Assembly: GCF_001039355.2 (NCBI RefSeq)
Contig: NW_019774624.1
Coordinates: forward strand, 1,347,245 to 1,411,244
Direction of reading: 5' to 3'
From: Lingula anatina
Taxonomy: Eukaryota > Brachiopoda > Lingulata > Lingulida > Lingulidae
Length of the DNA: 64,000 nt
Shown here: positions 1-12,300 of the stretch, in pieces
How positions within the stretch are numbered: position 1 is the first letter of the stretch
How the letters are laid out: each line of letters starts with the position of its first letter
Made by a program: the position numbers and the translations under genes
Notes under the pieces: generated by a model
The model's input: only the letters and a program-made list of their open reading frames with translations
What the model was told of the DNA's origin: nothing
The model's database searches: none

Positions 1-860
1 AGCAAAATTTCTTGCCAAATACCAAGAATCTGACTTGAGAAATCAGAAAAAAATTTGATTTTTTATGGAAGCAAAAAAAGGAAAAAAAAGAGTTGGCATG
101 ACTTTGTCAAATATCCTGCAAACTTAGAAAAAAACCATATGATAATTATCACATTTTTAGTTTTCTTCTTCACGATTTTTACATGGAACTTTATGCCAGC
201 TAAATGTTATGAGAGCCACGGCCACTGCTAGAGTGAATATTTGCTGTGATCTTATTTGTCAAAGAGCTTGAAATTTACTTAATAAATAAATAAAATAAAA
301 AAATTAGTACATTTTCAGTCACCACAGTCCACATAAGTTAATTTTGATTGACATTAATTAAAATGGGAGGATTAATGGGTGGGGGAATACTGCAAAAGTA
401 CCCTTTTTCAGTAACTCAGTGCTATTCTAGTTAGAACTTACGAGTATACATTAGGTTGTTGGCAAATCAGATTTCATAATGAGGACATATGCCCACAGCA
501 TATTCCATTTTAAACTGCTGATTGCTGTGGTTAAAGTGGACAATATATTTAACGCCATAAACGATTTCCTAATTATTAAAGATTTGAAGGGGTAAACAAA
601 CTGCAGTTGTGCCTATGAAAACATTCTTGCAAAGTTACTCACAACCGATCTAGCTGCAGATTGGAACGTAGTATACAGCATGGAAAGGCACAGTTTGTAG
701 TAGCGCTGACTGCGGTATCAACATCAACGTCGACGTAGCACAACGTAAACACTAGTAACACCAACAGGACAAGTCACGGTGCAGGTCTTGTGATATCAAC
801 AAATCTAACCAGAGTGTTAATGCACAATTTTCACATTGCCCAAAATGTAATCTCATTCGC
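1..860. other. Left-edge intergenic stretch, no gene seen
   Basis: AT-rich sequence with no recognisable exon on either strand and only short open frames. It may be intron or 5' flank of a gene lying left of the window (see the promoter candidate at 865-1060). Confidence 0.4.
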
Positions 861-864
861 TATT

Positions 865-1060
865 TTACTCACCGGAGCACTAATAAGAACTGGGTCCACA
901 CAAAACACCGGTGTCTGACAGCCTCCTACTCCACAACGTCAACAGGCTACAGCACCTGCTCGACCCAGTGCGCATGCGTCTTTACGCAAGACAGCCTACA
1001 GGTTCCACACCAAGACGGCGACTCGTAATGTGCTCGTTTTTGCTAATATGAACGACCGGC
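865..1060 (-). promoter_or_regulatory. Possible CpG-rich promoter and first untranslated exon
   Basis: This stretch is locally rich in CpG against an AT-rich background. It contains GCGCATGCGT near 970, which resembles an NRF-1 site, and AAGACGGCG near 1012. On the minus strand a good splice donor (CCG|GTGAGTAAAAT) ends a possible exon at about 872. The longest ATG frame in that exon (starting in GACGCATGCGC) stops before the donor, so any exon here would be mainly untranslated, with its gene body left of the window. The promoter reading is inference; there is no transcript evidence. Confidence 0.3.
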
Positions 1061-2274
1061 ATCTCTTCAAACCGTTTACAGACAAGGGTGATGTGTTTTG
1101 ATTACCTCAGCGTATACATTTGGAATGACTTTCAATTTCGTCATGTGGCTTGCCCTGTCGCTGCCATCAGTGGTGACATCTCGATTGCACTTGCACTTTC
1201 AAGTTTCAAAATCAGAACACTCATAACAAACCAGGGGTCATTAACATTACCAAAGACGAGCATAATCACCATTGAAAAATAAAACACTATCTTTATTTTA
1301 ATAAAAATGCTGTCATTCAACTCCCATTCTCTAGGCCTTTCTGAATATAATGGAAGTAAGTTTTTTTTACATTTATCAGCATACATGTGTACATTGTACA
1401 GTACCCCATACTACCAGTAGTACTATGTACGAGTATGTACAGTGTATATTTTTTCAACTCATTTATTGTACGTAAAGATAACTCATTAAACCATAAAAAT
1501 TCACTGTAATTTTTGTTTGAATAATTTTTTATTCCCACGAGTGACCTACTCGGCTAAATATAGTGGGGCATAATCTCTAAATGCAGAACTTGTAAAATCT
1601 AGATGAAAAAAGTTGTAGTTTATACTGAACTGAAACATATACGTATTTGCACAAAGCTTGCAGACAAAAAACAGATACCATAATTACATTTGTACAACTG
1701 TCCTGAATTTCTTTTTTTAAATGTATTTTTCTCTTGGGGGGCGGGCATGACCTTGTGATTATTTCACTTATTCCCCAAAAAATAATCACATCTGCATTAT
1801 GAATATGGGATCATGAGAAATAACATGCAGTTGACCTACAGTATAACTTGATATGGGAAATGGAATAATCCACTGGTGTTAAAAAAGGCCTTTGCCTTGT
1901 CACCTTAAAATGATCACTGACCACCTGCATGTACATGTACCAGTGTCTTCAGGGTCGCAGGTAATGGATCAAAACCATATCTTGTTACATGTATGTGCAA
2001 AGAGCATATCCTCTCACACATGTACATCTTTTAAAAGTACTTTCTTGTGACACTTAACCTATTGCTATCAGAGGTTACTGCCACAGATGCTTAAAATTTG
2101 CAAATTTATTTCTGTAGCTTATGCAATATGGCATGTGCCTCTGATAATGTACAGCACAGCCATATAAAAACGTGAAATATAAACTGAAAACCTTGAATTA
2201 AAAAAAATTAACAAGTAAAATGGTATTCATAACATACATACATAAATAAAATTAGATATTAAGAAAAATAAACC

Positions 2275-2465
2275 ATAACATTTAATACAGGCAACAATTT
2301 GCTACATTGTTATTATTGTTAAAACGATTAGGATAGAGGGGTTATATAATAAAAGCGGCCTTGTTTGGCCAAATCACAAACAATCAGTACTCCTTGTTGC
2401 CTTCTTTCTTGCTATGAATGAGACCATAAAAGTTCGTGGTACACTGAGATGGAGGAGACATAAAT
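2275..2465 (-). repeat. 190-bp insertion related to 39892-40075
   Basis: This segment is absent from the otherwise parallel copy at 9376-10965, where the flanks join directly near 10010-10025. Its reverse complement resembles 39892-40075 inside the terminal-inverted-repeat element of the SV2-like gene. Shared blocks include AAACAAGGCCGCTTTTAT, AATAATAACAATGTAGCAAA and TGTCTCCTCCATC. It is a dispersed repeat of unknown type. Confidence 0.55.
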
Positions 2466-2540
2466 AAATATTCTTGAAATGATATGTCACTGATGGGTGC
2501 AGCACAGTCCCTTTTCTGAAAGGCTAACCACAAATACTTA

Positions 2541-2996
2541 ATGAAAGACCATTCCCAGAAGCTATCGTACTAACTTTGGATCAAACTATCTCCAAGGGGA
2601 TCCTCACTTAATTTGCAATTAACTTAAGCGGCTCAGACTGCATTCCCACAGATTTTAGATTGATCTATCCCTGTGGGGAGTCTCACTAGATTGTTGTCAG
2701 CTTAGCCGGCTTAAATGTCTGTCCCGCTTCTAAAAGCTGTAAGGGGGTAATTAACTTTCGTGCTCTCCCGGCTGACAGCAATTTAGTGTGAACCCCCAGG
2801 GAGTTAGGTGGATCCAAATAGATCGATCCAAATCTGTGGGAACCCAGTCTTAGATGTCTGTCACGGGTAATTAACTATTGTTTAGCAGCTTTAGCAGTTG
2901 TGCCAGACATCTTAGCTACTTAAGCTTAAAGCAATTTAGGGAGAAACCCCGTGGAGATGGACCGATCCTGTTAGATCAATCTAGGGATGGGAACAC
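2541..2996. mobile_element. Palindromic MITE with TTA target duplication, holding a nested copy
   Basis: The element is flanked by TTA at 2538-2540 and 2997-2999. The uninterrupted target is seen in the paralogous repeat at 10086-10088 (AAATCTTAGTAATTGC). The arms fold on each other and resemble the elements at 5096-5353 and 28723-28946. An inner copy (about 2635-2852) interrupts the outer left arm. Palindromic arms with a three-base T-A duplication fit a non-autonomous PIF/Harbinger-type element; no transposase is present. Confidence 0.7.
2635..2852. mobile_element. Inner palindromic MITE nested in a relative
   Basis: The ends (AGACTGCATTCCCACAGAT and the complement of ATCTGTGGGAACCCAGTCT) are inverted repeats. 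The interior carries the family's CTCACTAGATTG and CAATTTAGTGTGAACC blocks. The outer element's arm resumes directly after it with GATGTCTGTCAC. Flanking triplets are TCA and TTA, so the target duplication is imperfect. Confidence 0.6.
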
Positions 2997-4083
2997 TTAG
3001 TAAGTGCTATCATATTATCATTGATGCATTATTACTGTAAATCAGGCTGACAAATTTAACTTTGTTGCTGAAATGCTCAAAGATTTTGCAACTTCTTTTA
3101 GCATTCTGAGTAGAGACTGCTACCCTGGTTGGTATAAAAAAACCCAAGCTACAAGGAAGTATATTTAATTACAACATTTTTTTTATAAATTCTGCTTTTT
3201 TGTGCCTACCTTTTTTAATACTTAGCCAGTGTGTTCTTATGTGACATCTAGCTGATGTGGAACATTTTTCTGTCTCCATTTGATTGTTATAGGATATGTG
3301 AGTTCTCTGAGCCAGCCCAGAAAAATAATGAAATGCTTGACATTTCATCTCTTGCCAGCATCCAATTTGAATAAAATGTCATGATGTATACTTACGTTAA
3401 AGGTGTTATATTGCAAGGGGAATGTGAGACAATGGAAGGTACAAATCATGTTTTTTTTCTAAATTTAATTTCTTGCATGGTAGACTAGTGTCAATAACAC
3501 ATATCACATAGACAGACACTGTGTGCCTATTCCAGACAGGCCTCAAGGACACCCAGTTTTCACACTTGCATGTAAAAAACATATGTTATAAACTCAGAGT
3601 GGCAAGATATCCATCTCAGCAACCTGATCAAGTTTCTAAAAAAACTCACCAAACATTTACAGGGCAAGCTCGCACTTATTTGTGAGTTTGACTGAAAACT
3701 ATAAAACTGATGTCATAGACTGCCAAAGTATAAAGGCAAGCTGGATTGTCTGATATACATGAAAAAAAAACCCAATAACCATTCCACCTTATGCAGCTTT
3801 TCACTGAAAAAGAATTTTTAGCTGACTTCCCTCCTAGATCAAATACAGAAGATTCAAATGATCTTCTTGATCAATGTGGCATATAACACAATGGTTGATC
3901 GCTGTCTAACTGAAAGTGAACTACATGTAAGACTTGTTGATGTTGAATGTCATTGATATTTCAGAGTTACAAGACATGCTCCACCACCACTACCACCACT
4001 GGTCAAATTGGCAAGTATCATGTCAAATAGTATGACTTTCAGTAAATTGAAAGAATGTGATGGGTCAACTAATTTTGATCATT

Positions 4084-4122
4084 TTATAGTTAAATTTAGT
4101 TTAGTTTAGTTTAGTTTAGTTA
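4084..4122. repeat. Short TTTAG-type tandem repeat
   Basis: Several consecutive units of TTTAG form a microsatellite. It is not telomeric in sequence. Confidence 0.7.
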
Positions 4123-4203
4123 CCCAAAAGTTAACTCTTTGCGGTCTTTCGCTACCTTACACGCCTTGCATCATATCAAACCTATCTCCTGGAACTTGGC
4201 CTG

Positions 4204-4374
4204 CAGGGGCAGACAGAATTAAGCATTCCTCTGGGTCTTCTGGAAGAAGGTCAGAATTTTTTTGTTTACATTGACAGGCATTCAACTTTTTCTGTTGAAA
4301 GATGGTCAAAATTGGGGGATGGTTTAACAGATATAATTTGGAAGACTCAGAAAATATCTCTGGATCTGCCCCTG
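4204..4374. mobile_element. MITE of the CAGGGGC family
   Basis: It starts CAGGGGCAGA and ends TCTGCCCCTG, so the ends are inverted repeats. The interior contains GGTCTTCTGGAAGAAGGTCAG and GAAGACTCAGAAAATATCTC, which recur in rearranged orientation at 30174-30337 and 63202-63320. CAGGGGC termini are typical of non-autonomous hAT elements. No clean 8-bp target duplication is visible. Confidence 0.55.
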
Positions 4375-5095
4375 CCTGGTCTTCGCCAAGTTGCTATGTT
4401 ACCAGTAACCAAGCATTAACTCCTTTAGGTGACCATAATGTGCAGAAAATGATTTCAATTGAATAGGGATGATCATTTTTTAGAAATATAATTGTAAACT
4501 TTTCACATTAGATATTCAGGTGTATTCAGGTGTAGTTATAAGGTTTGTCTATGAAAGTGATTTACACCTGGACCACACGAGGGCTACATCACATGCCGAG
4601 TGTAAACATATTCCTATAATTTTGGTTGGCTGTTTGCTGTGGTCATGCATGTACATTATGTGACAACATAGGGATAAGATATATACCAAACCTTGGGTGA
4701 TGGGGTGGGGGGGCTGTTTATTTTAGGGACAAGGGTTCAATGTCAACATAAGCCCCCTACTGCGACTGTGGCATTACTCTCAAAATATGTTTAGACTTAA
4801 GATTATCAGTGCAAATTTGCACCAGTAAAGATTTATAAATGAAAATATTTGGTCACTCAACTGTTTTAAGTATGTCCTAAATTATAAATTGACTTCAGTC
4901 ATTTGAAAGTGCAATCTTAAAACAGCAGGAGGGGAAATGTTGCTTTAAGAATTAAACTATTACAAACTAGAGATAAAGTCTCATAAAATATAATATAATC
5001 AGCTGCTAAATTTATTCCCTGAATGCCAGGTTTAAATGAACAGAATGGCTAGCAATTAATCTTTCACTTCATTTGTTTATGTACTAGTACACTCT

Positions 5096-5353
5096 TACAA
5101 CCCATTCCCATACTTTGATAGATCTAACAGGATCGATACATCTCTGAGGGGTTTCTCACTAAATTGCTTTTAGCTTAAGCAGCTCTGATGTCTGGTATGC
5201 CTACTGAAGCTGTAAGGGAATAAAAAACTATCATTTAGCAGCTTCAGTAGGCATGCCAGACATCTTAGCCACTTAAACTGAAAGCAATTTAGCGAGAAAC
5301 CCCTAAGAGATGGATCAATCCTGTTACATCGATCTAGGTATGCGAATGGGGTC
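5096..5353. mobile_element. Palindromic MITE (Harbinger-like family)
   Basis: Two arms of about 120 bp are inverted copies of each other around a short AT-rich centre near 5220-5235. Examples are GATGTCTGGTATGCCTACTG against CAGTAGGCATGCCAGACATC. TTA lies on both sides (left CTCTTA|CAACCC, right GGGGTC|TTAAAT). It belongs to the same family as 2541-2996 and 28723-28946. Confidence 0.65.
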
Positions 5354-6021
5354 TTAAATTAGTCATAAATAAGATACAAATTTTGCAAACACACACAAAA
5401 TTTAATATTTATTTGACTTTTTTCTTTTATTTTGACAAATATTTATTAATATTTTAAAATTAAGCATAAAAGATTTACAAAGATATATACTATGATGCAA
5501 AATTTTGTTATCATGTTTCAAATTAGATATATAGGATGAGACATAAATGTTTAAAGGCCCAACTACTGCATTTTCCTTCTCTTAAAGATCCTTATCTTGA
5601 AGGATCTGACTTTCATTAATGAAAATCCTTACCCTAAAGCAAGTAGCATCATTATATCAAATTTGAATCCAAAATAAATTTGGCTTAAGCTTTTTGCAGC
5701 GATTGGCCATAGCAATTACCATGGCAATGACAGTAGCAATAGCAGTAAAGTCTGCAAGTTGATGGACCCCACATTGAACCTGCATCCTAAGTTCTGTATT
5801 CTTTTTTTCAATGTCACTTTTCTGAGGTCAGCAAAACAGAATATTGACTGAAATCTAAAGTTGATAATTGTTTTATTATATAATTCAATATGATGTATTT
5901 ATTCCAAGGATATATTTTCCATAAACTTGCAGAACTTAATTTTTCTGCTTAAAAAATTATAATTTTACATACAATTGATATACAATATTTATAAAACATA
6001 TACATTGCTAAGCATAACAAT

Positions 6022-6027
6022 TTTATT
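6022..6027 (-). terminator. Candidate polyadenylation signal of the SLC26A11-like gene
   Basis: TTTATT on the plus strand reads AATAAA on the minus strand, about 280 bases beyond the stop codon at 6308. Several similar hexamers occur further left, so the used site is uncertain. Confidence 0.35.
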
Positions 6028-6307
6028 AATAAGCAAGTTTATTAGGCATTTATGAAATAATTGTCTTATATACCCAATATAACTTTAAATTATTTATCTC
6101 TTACAACACATTAATGGAGGAATACAGAAATTGCAAAATTGCAACAAATGTAAAACATAATATGTATAGTCTAGTACCATTGTATGCTTCAAGTTTAATT
6201 GAAGCTTGTCAGAAATCATAGCCAACTGTAATCCAAATAAAAGATATTCCACAAAAATATCACCAAATAGCCAGAATAGAATCAATTTTACAAAGTCAAG
6301 AAAAATT

Positions 6308-9300
6308 TCAAATATAATTCGATTGTGTGTTCTCTGTGTCTTTGTCTTCATTGCAAGTCACATCTTCAATTGAACCATCAAAGGCTTTGTTGTCATATTC
6401 TTCTTCCCCGACTTCAGAGGGGTCTTGTGTGGAAACATCACTCGCTGAACTGCTGAAACGGCTTTGTTCTTCCAGCTGTATTATACTGGAAACTCTGTTC
6501 AGCTGTTCATAGACACCTTTGCTGTCATCATTTTTAAGTTCTTCCATGCGTATTGTTTTGAAGATGTCATCCATTGCATCTTGAGTATTAATAAAATGTT
6601 TAAAACCCTCAATTTCTGCTGCCTTCACCATTTTCAAGACATTGTCCTGAAATGTAACATAGAAATTTCTTATTGTATATAAACACCTGAATATATTTCA
6701 GAAATGCAACATACCAGGGAATCTACATGTATTTGTTTCATTTTCAACTTGTTAAAATGCTATTTGAAGAGGACCCTTAACAGAAAAGAAATCAGCAACA
6801 AACTATGCAATATAATAATTTTGTTGTATTTGTGTCACTTTAAATTCTTTTTCAATTCTAAAGCATGATCACACAGTCATGTTTAAAAGTTACAGAGTTG
6901 ATCTTTCCGATTATGAACTTTCGAGCTATATCAGATATAATTAACTTATGAACTAATAATTAAGTCTTACCTGCATTCCAACAAAAGCCAAATGTAAGCA
7001 CTTATGGTTTCCAAAATCTTGGTAAATGCTTTTCACAAAGTTAACAGCACTAAAATCAACATCCCAAACTTGAGAAAAATCTATGATTACAGATTTAGGA
7101 TGAGCAGCTGAAAAAAGAAGACAAAACAAAATATAAGCATGCTTTCTAAAAAAATCATTTCAAAGAGATGCAACATTGAAAACTCTTTTTAAGCACATTA
7201 ATTTTTTAGCATTTGAGTCTGTGGAATGTATATGTGACAAGTATAAGATGGTGTCATTTATGAATGAAACCTGTTATTTATTTGTTTGTTTGTTTGTTTG
7301 TTTGTTTGTTTGTTTGTTGACAGTCATGTTATCTTTTGCAAAATAGCGGTGTGACTTTTTACAGCTGTCTATATAAACTAGAGTATTACTTCAAATATTG
7401 CTGTAAAACATAATGACATTTTGTCTGCTAAAGAGCCCATTAAATTGCAAGAAGTTAGGCTATGGTTATGATGAAGCTTAATATCAACTATCAAATTAGT
7501 TTAATATCAATAAAGTACATGTAATAGTATGGTTAACATTTTAAAATTATGTTCAATATAACAAGAGTTGTGGAATTATAACATGATCAACTTACATAAT
7601 AAAGCATGATTGTTTATCTTATCTCTTAGGTATTCCACACCAGGAAACATAAGACCTGCCTTCGGTGCCAGGATTAGAATCATTTCTTGTTGCTAGTCAC
7701 AAAAAGAAAATTTAATCAAATGCATCATACGTTTCTCCTTTTTAGTTTATACTATTTCTGATAAAAAATAATGATGACCCAAAGTTTTTTTTTTTTTTTT
7801 TTTTGACATTGAAAATTGCAACCATCCTTTAGTAAAATGTTGTCAACCAAAAGTAAATGATTTATTAAAATAAAATCTTACCAGATTTGTTATTATAGAC
7901 TTAATAGGTCCTCTTTTCTGTGGAAGGTCAGCCACATTGTGAATTTCAGTGACAATGTTGTGCTTGAAAAATTATAAAACAAACATTGTTAGTGACTTAA
8001 GGTATACAGATATTCAACTACTGACCCTTAAAAAACAAAATAATTTTTGAATGACTTTCCAGTGTTGCTGATATCAATAAATTGATGCTAGAAAGCTCAT
8101 ATAAAATCAATCTGTAAATATTTCCCTCCATGATCTTATGAATCTTCTACACATAATAATTTATCATGTAAATTAGTTCTACAGTTCAATGATAAATTAA
8201 TAATACAGTTAATCAAATAAACTGAGGTTTAGATTATGGTTCTTAGTATGTAAATCTAATACATTTTCATATAGAATTTCATAACAAATATCATGATCAC
8301 TTACTGTCAACCTTGGCCTTATCATTGGATACATGAGAAGACACAATGAAATGGCAGAGCCAATAAGCAGTCCATACTGAAATAAATTATACATAATCAG
8401 TTTTTTTTCTTTTTTTCAAAGATTTTATGTATTTATCTTATAATTCATTTTTTTTATAAAACCCAGGTTCTTTTTGAAAAAAAACTTATCATAATCACAA
8501 ATGTTATTAAAATCTTTTGTAATTATTGTCACAATGATTTTTCCTGTCTGTATATTAGTCATCCTTACTGTCTACTAATTTTTAAAACTCATTAAACCTA
8601 AATTGTAAGCAAAATAATGAAGTAAGCTCTTGTCTTGGAAATTTCAACATATATAGCTTAATTTTTGATGTTAATATATACATAATCCATAAAATTACAT
8701 TTCCCAAAGTAAGTAAATGAAAAAAATAGATTACCTCAACACCTATTGCCAATGCAAACACAAATGTTGCCACAAGTGGTAACAGGTCAATCTCTGAAAA
8801 CAAAAAAGGATTTGATTTAGATGAGATTTAAATCTGGACTAACTGAATAATTTTGGAAGTTTATAAATTCAGACATACAATGTGAGTGATGATGAGCATT
8901 TTCTGAAGGCTTACTTTTGACTCTCCAAAGTTCAATAAGAATGTGGACTTCAATCATGTCAACCACTGCACAAATGATCACAGTTGCAAGGGCAGCATCA
9001 GGAATGTAGTAGAAGTATGGAGTCAAAAATGCCAAAGCCAGCACCACAATGGTAGCTGAAAAGAAAAGTGAAAGTAATATTTCTTCTTTCCTAATAGTAG
9101 CCTTAAAGGGTTCTCTAGTATCTCCTTGGTATATCCTGATACATATATTGTATATTGGTTGTTGCCACTGATATAAATTATATATATAAAGCTGTCTTGA
9201 GAAAAGTGCGCCAAAAAAACTGTTGAGGAAATTAAATGTACGGTACTTAGTCCAGTTAGGGTATTCAAAGCTCTGACTTTTGATTTTTTGTTTTTCATGC

Positions 9301-12300
9301 TTTTTGTACAATACTACACATTTCAAAAATATTACACTTTTTGGATGGTTACAATTACTGATATATAAAACAACTAGGGCTAAACCTAGTGGGACATAAT
9401 CACTAAATGTTGAGCTTGTGAAATCTGGATGAAAAAAAAAGTTTATACTGAACTGAAAGATATTTGCACAAAGCCTGCAGACAAAAAAATACTATAATAA
9501 TTATTACATCTGTACAACTGTCCTGATTTTTATATGTTTACATGTATTTTTTTAGAGGTACATGACCTTCTGATTATTTTATTTACTTGAAAAATATAAT
9601 CAAAAAGGAACATAGTCCACTGGTGCTTAAAAGGCCTTTGCCTTGTCACCTTAAAATGATCACTGACCATCTACAGGGTCGCAGGGTTGCAGGTAATGGA
9701 TTAAAACCATATTTTGTTACATGTTCATGCATAGAGCATATCCACTCACATGTACATCTTTTAAAAGTACTTCCTTGTGACACTTAACCTATTGCTATCA
9801 GAAGTTACTGGATCGGCTGTTTCAAGTTTGCAAATTTGTTTTTATTTCTGTAGCTTATGCAATATGGCATGTGCCTCTGATAATGTACAAAACATTTATT
9901 TATATAAATAAACATAAAATAAGCTGTATATTCTGAGAAACTTGAATTTAAAAAATGTAAAAAGCAAAATGGTATTCATAAAATACATACATAAATAATA
10001 TTAGATATTGAAAAAAATAAATATTCTTGAAATGTCAGTGATGGGTGCAGCACAGTCCCTCTTCTTAAAGGCTAACCATAAAATCTTAGTAATTGCTATC
10101 ATATATGATCATCACTGTTACTGTACATCATTGTCAAATTTAACTTTGTTGCTGAATTGCTTTAAGTTTTTGCAACTTCTTTTAGTATTCTGAGTAGAGA
10201 CTGCTACCCTGGTTAATATAAAAAGGTCACGCTATAAGTAAATAAGGAAGTGGATTTAATTACATTTTTTACAAATTCTATCTGCTTTTTTTGAGATTAC
10301 CTATTTTAATACTTAGCCAGTGTTGTCTTATGTGACATCTAGCTGATGTAAAAACATATTATGTTTGTCTCTGTTTGATTGTTATAGGATATGTGAGATC
10401 TTTGAGCCAGGCCAGAAAAATAATGAAAATACATGACATTACGTCTCTTGCCAGCATCCAATTTGTATAAATTATCATGATGAATACTTAGGTTAAAGGG
10501 TGTAATGTTGCAAGGGGAATATGAGTTGATGGAAGGTACAAATCATTGTTTCCTTTTTTTTAATTTTATATCATGCGTGGTGGACTAGTGTCAATAACAC
10601 ATATCACATAGACAGACATGGGGTACATATTCCAGTCAGGCCTCAAGGACACCCAGTTTTTACAAATCTCACCTTCACATAAAAAGAAATTTATTATAAA
10701 CTAAAAGTGGCAAAATATCCGGGCATATCCCACCACAACAACCTGATCAAATTTCTTATAATAAAACATTTTCACCATTAACAAACACATTTATACATAG
10801 CAGCCAAGCTGAAATCTATTTACAAGCTTGACTGAAACATTTAAATTACATGTTTTAAAGTGTCACATAAGGCAAGCAGGGTTTTCAAATATAAATGAAT
10901 AAATGCAAAAAGAAAGAAAGAAAAAAAACTAGCATAGAAAAAAATACCTGTAACCACTCCACCTAGCGGTGTCCTGACCCCACTCTGTGAATTGACTGCA
11001 CTTCTGGAGAAACTAGCAGTGATGGGATAGGCAGACACAAAACTACCAAGAATATTGGCAGCACCTTCAACAGAAAAATGAAGACATTAAAACTATTTCA
11101 ATCTTTGGGTGTGTAGTTTTCACTTGATGTTTTACAAGGAAACGGTAAACCTCATTTCAACAAGATAGTCTTAGATTAACTCAAAGCTTTCAATGCATTA
11201 ACTTACTATCGGTTGATGAGTTAGTTCTTTCATTTACCTGTAGCTATGAATTCTTGACTGGGGTCAATTCTGTAATTGTTCTGCCTGGCTGTAAAATAAA
11301 ATGTTACTTACTATTTATTGTTTATAATACCAATATTTCTTTTGCATATGGATGCACCTATTGTTTATGAATCTCAACTTATGATTTCTTAATCAACCTA
11401 GATTAAAATAATGAGCAGTATTTCAACTTTTAAATAGTGTTCAGTTGTATATATATACAGCTAAAAAAATTCAAAGACATGATGCTTAGAATCTAAATCA
11501 TATTTTGAAAAAACTTTACTATTTTATGCAAGATGGTGTTTTAGGAGAAATATAAAAGAAAAATTTGCATTTTCAAATATCCAAGACAATTCTCAAAAGA
11601 ACTTACAGAAGGCTTTTCCAATTGCAATAATCTCAAGTACAGCAACCAAAGGAACAACAATGAAACCAGCACCTATGTCCTGTTAAAATTAAAAATTATT
11701 ACCACAATAATCTTACAGAAGACAATAATAATCAAGATTTGATAATATTGATGCTATATATAATCTTCATAATCTAGATTAGAACAAAGTGACAAAAATA
11801 CATCCAATTTTACCGACAGATTTTTTTTGTCTTAAAATACTAGTACATTTATCAACCAAATCTTTAAACAATCAGAAATATTTGATTAAAGGCAAATGAC
11901 AAGGAAATAAAACAGATACTCACTGCACATATTGCTCCAAATGAAACAGTGCGATTCTGACTGGGAATTTCCAAAGTGGTATTCGGGAACTTAAAGGGTG
12001 GTAGTCCAGATTTCAACTCTCCAGTGATGGTTATCACATTAATCCCATGTGCCATCAGTCCATAGGCCATCCCAGAGCAAGTGATCACAACAATGGCATT
12101 ACGAGCTGGAAAGTTTTGGGAAATGTAATGTTTTATTTATAATTACAATGGGCTTATTTACTGTTAGTAGTACAATTCAAATTAAGTTGGATTACAAACA
12201 CTCAAATGCATAACTTTTGTCAAAATGTAAATTAAAAATCATGAAAAGCATATTTTGGAGAATAACTTTTATATTTTGGCAGGTGTTTTTTTTAATAAAT

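Larger units (their letters stand above)
1551..3785 (+). repeat. Diverged duplicate of SLC26A11 intron 11 (copy 1)
   Basis: This stretch aligns by eye, in the same orientation, with about 9376-10965 in the last part of intron 11 of the SLC26A11-like gene. Matching blocks include the starts (GGCTAAA..TAGTGGG), the AAAAGGCCTTTGCC block, the AGTACTTNCTTGTGACACTTA block and the GACTAGTGTCAATAACACAT block. Copy 1 is longer because it carries two insertions: about 190 bp at 2275-2465 and a palindromic MITE at 2541-2996. At the right end the match appears to reach the exon 11 edge (TAACCATTCCACCT against TAACCACTCCACCT). It is either a dispersed transposon or a local segmental duplication. Confidence 0.65.

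Noticed and set aside
1141-1386. 81-codon minus-strand open frame with a hydrophobic stretch
   Set aside because: No family recognised, no supporting splice structure, and it is next to low-complexity sequence.
8817-9326. 169-codon open frame on the minus strand
   Set aside because: Only its middle (9055-8915) is a real exon of the SLC26A11-like gene; the rest is intron read-through.
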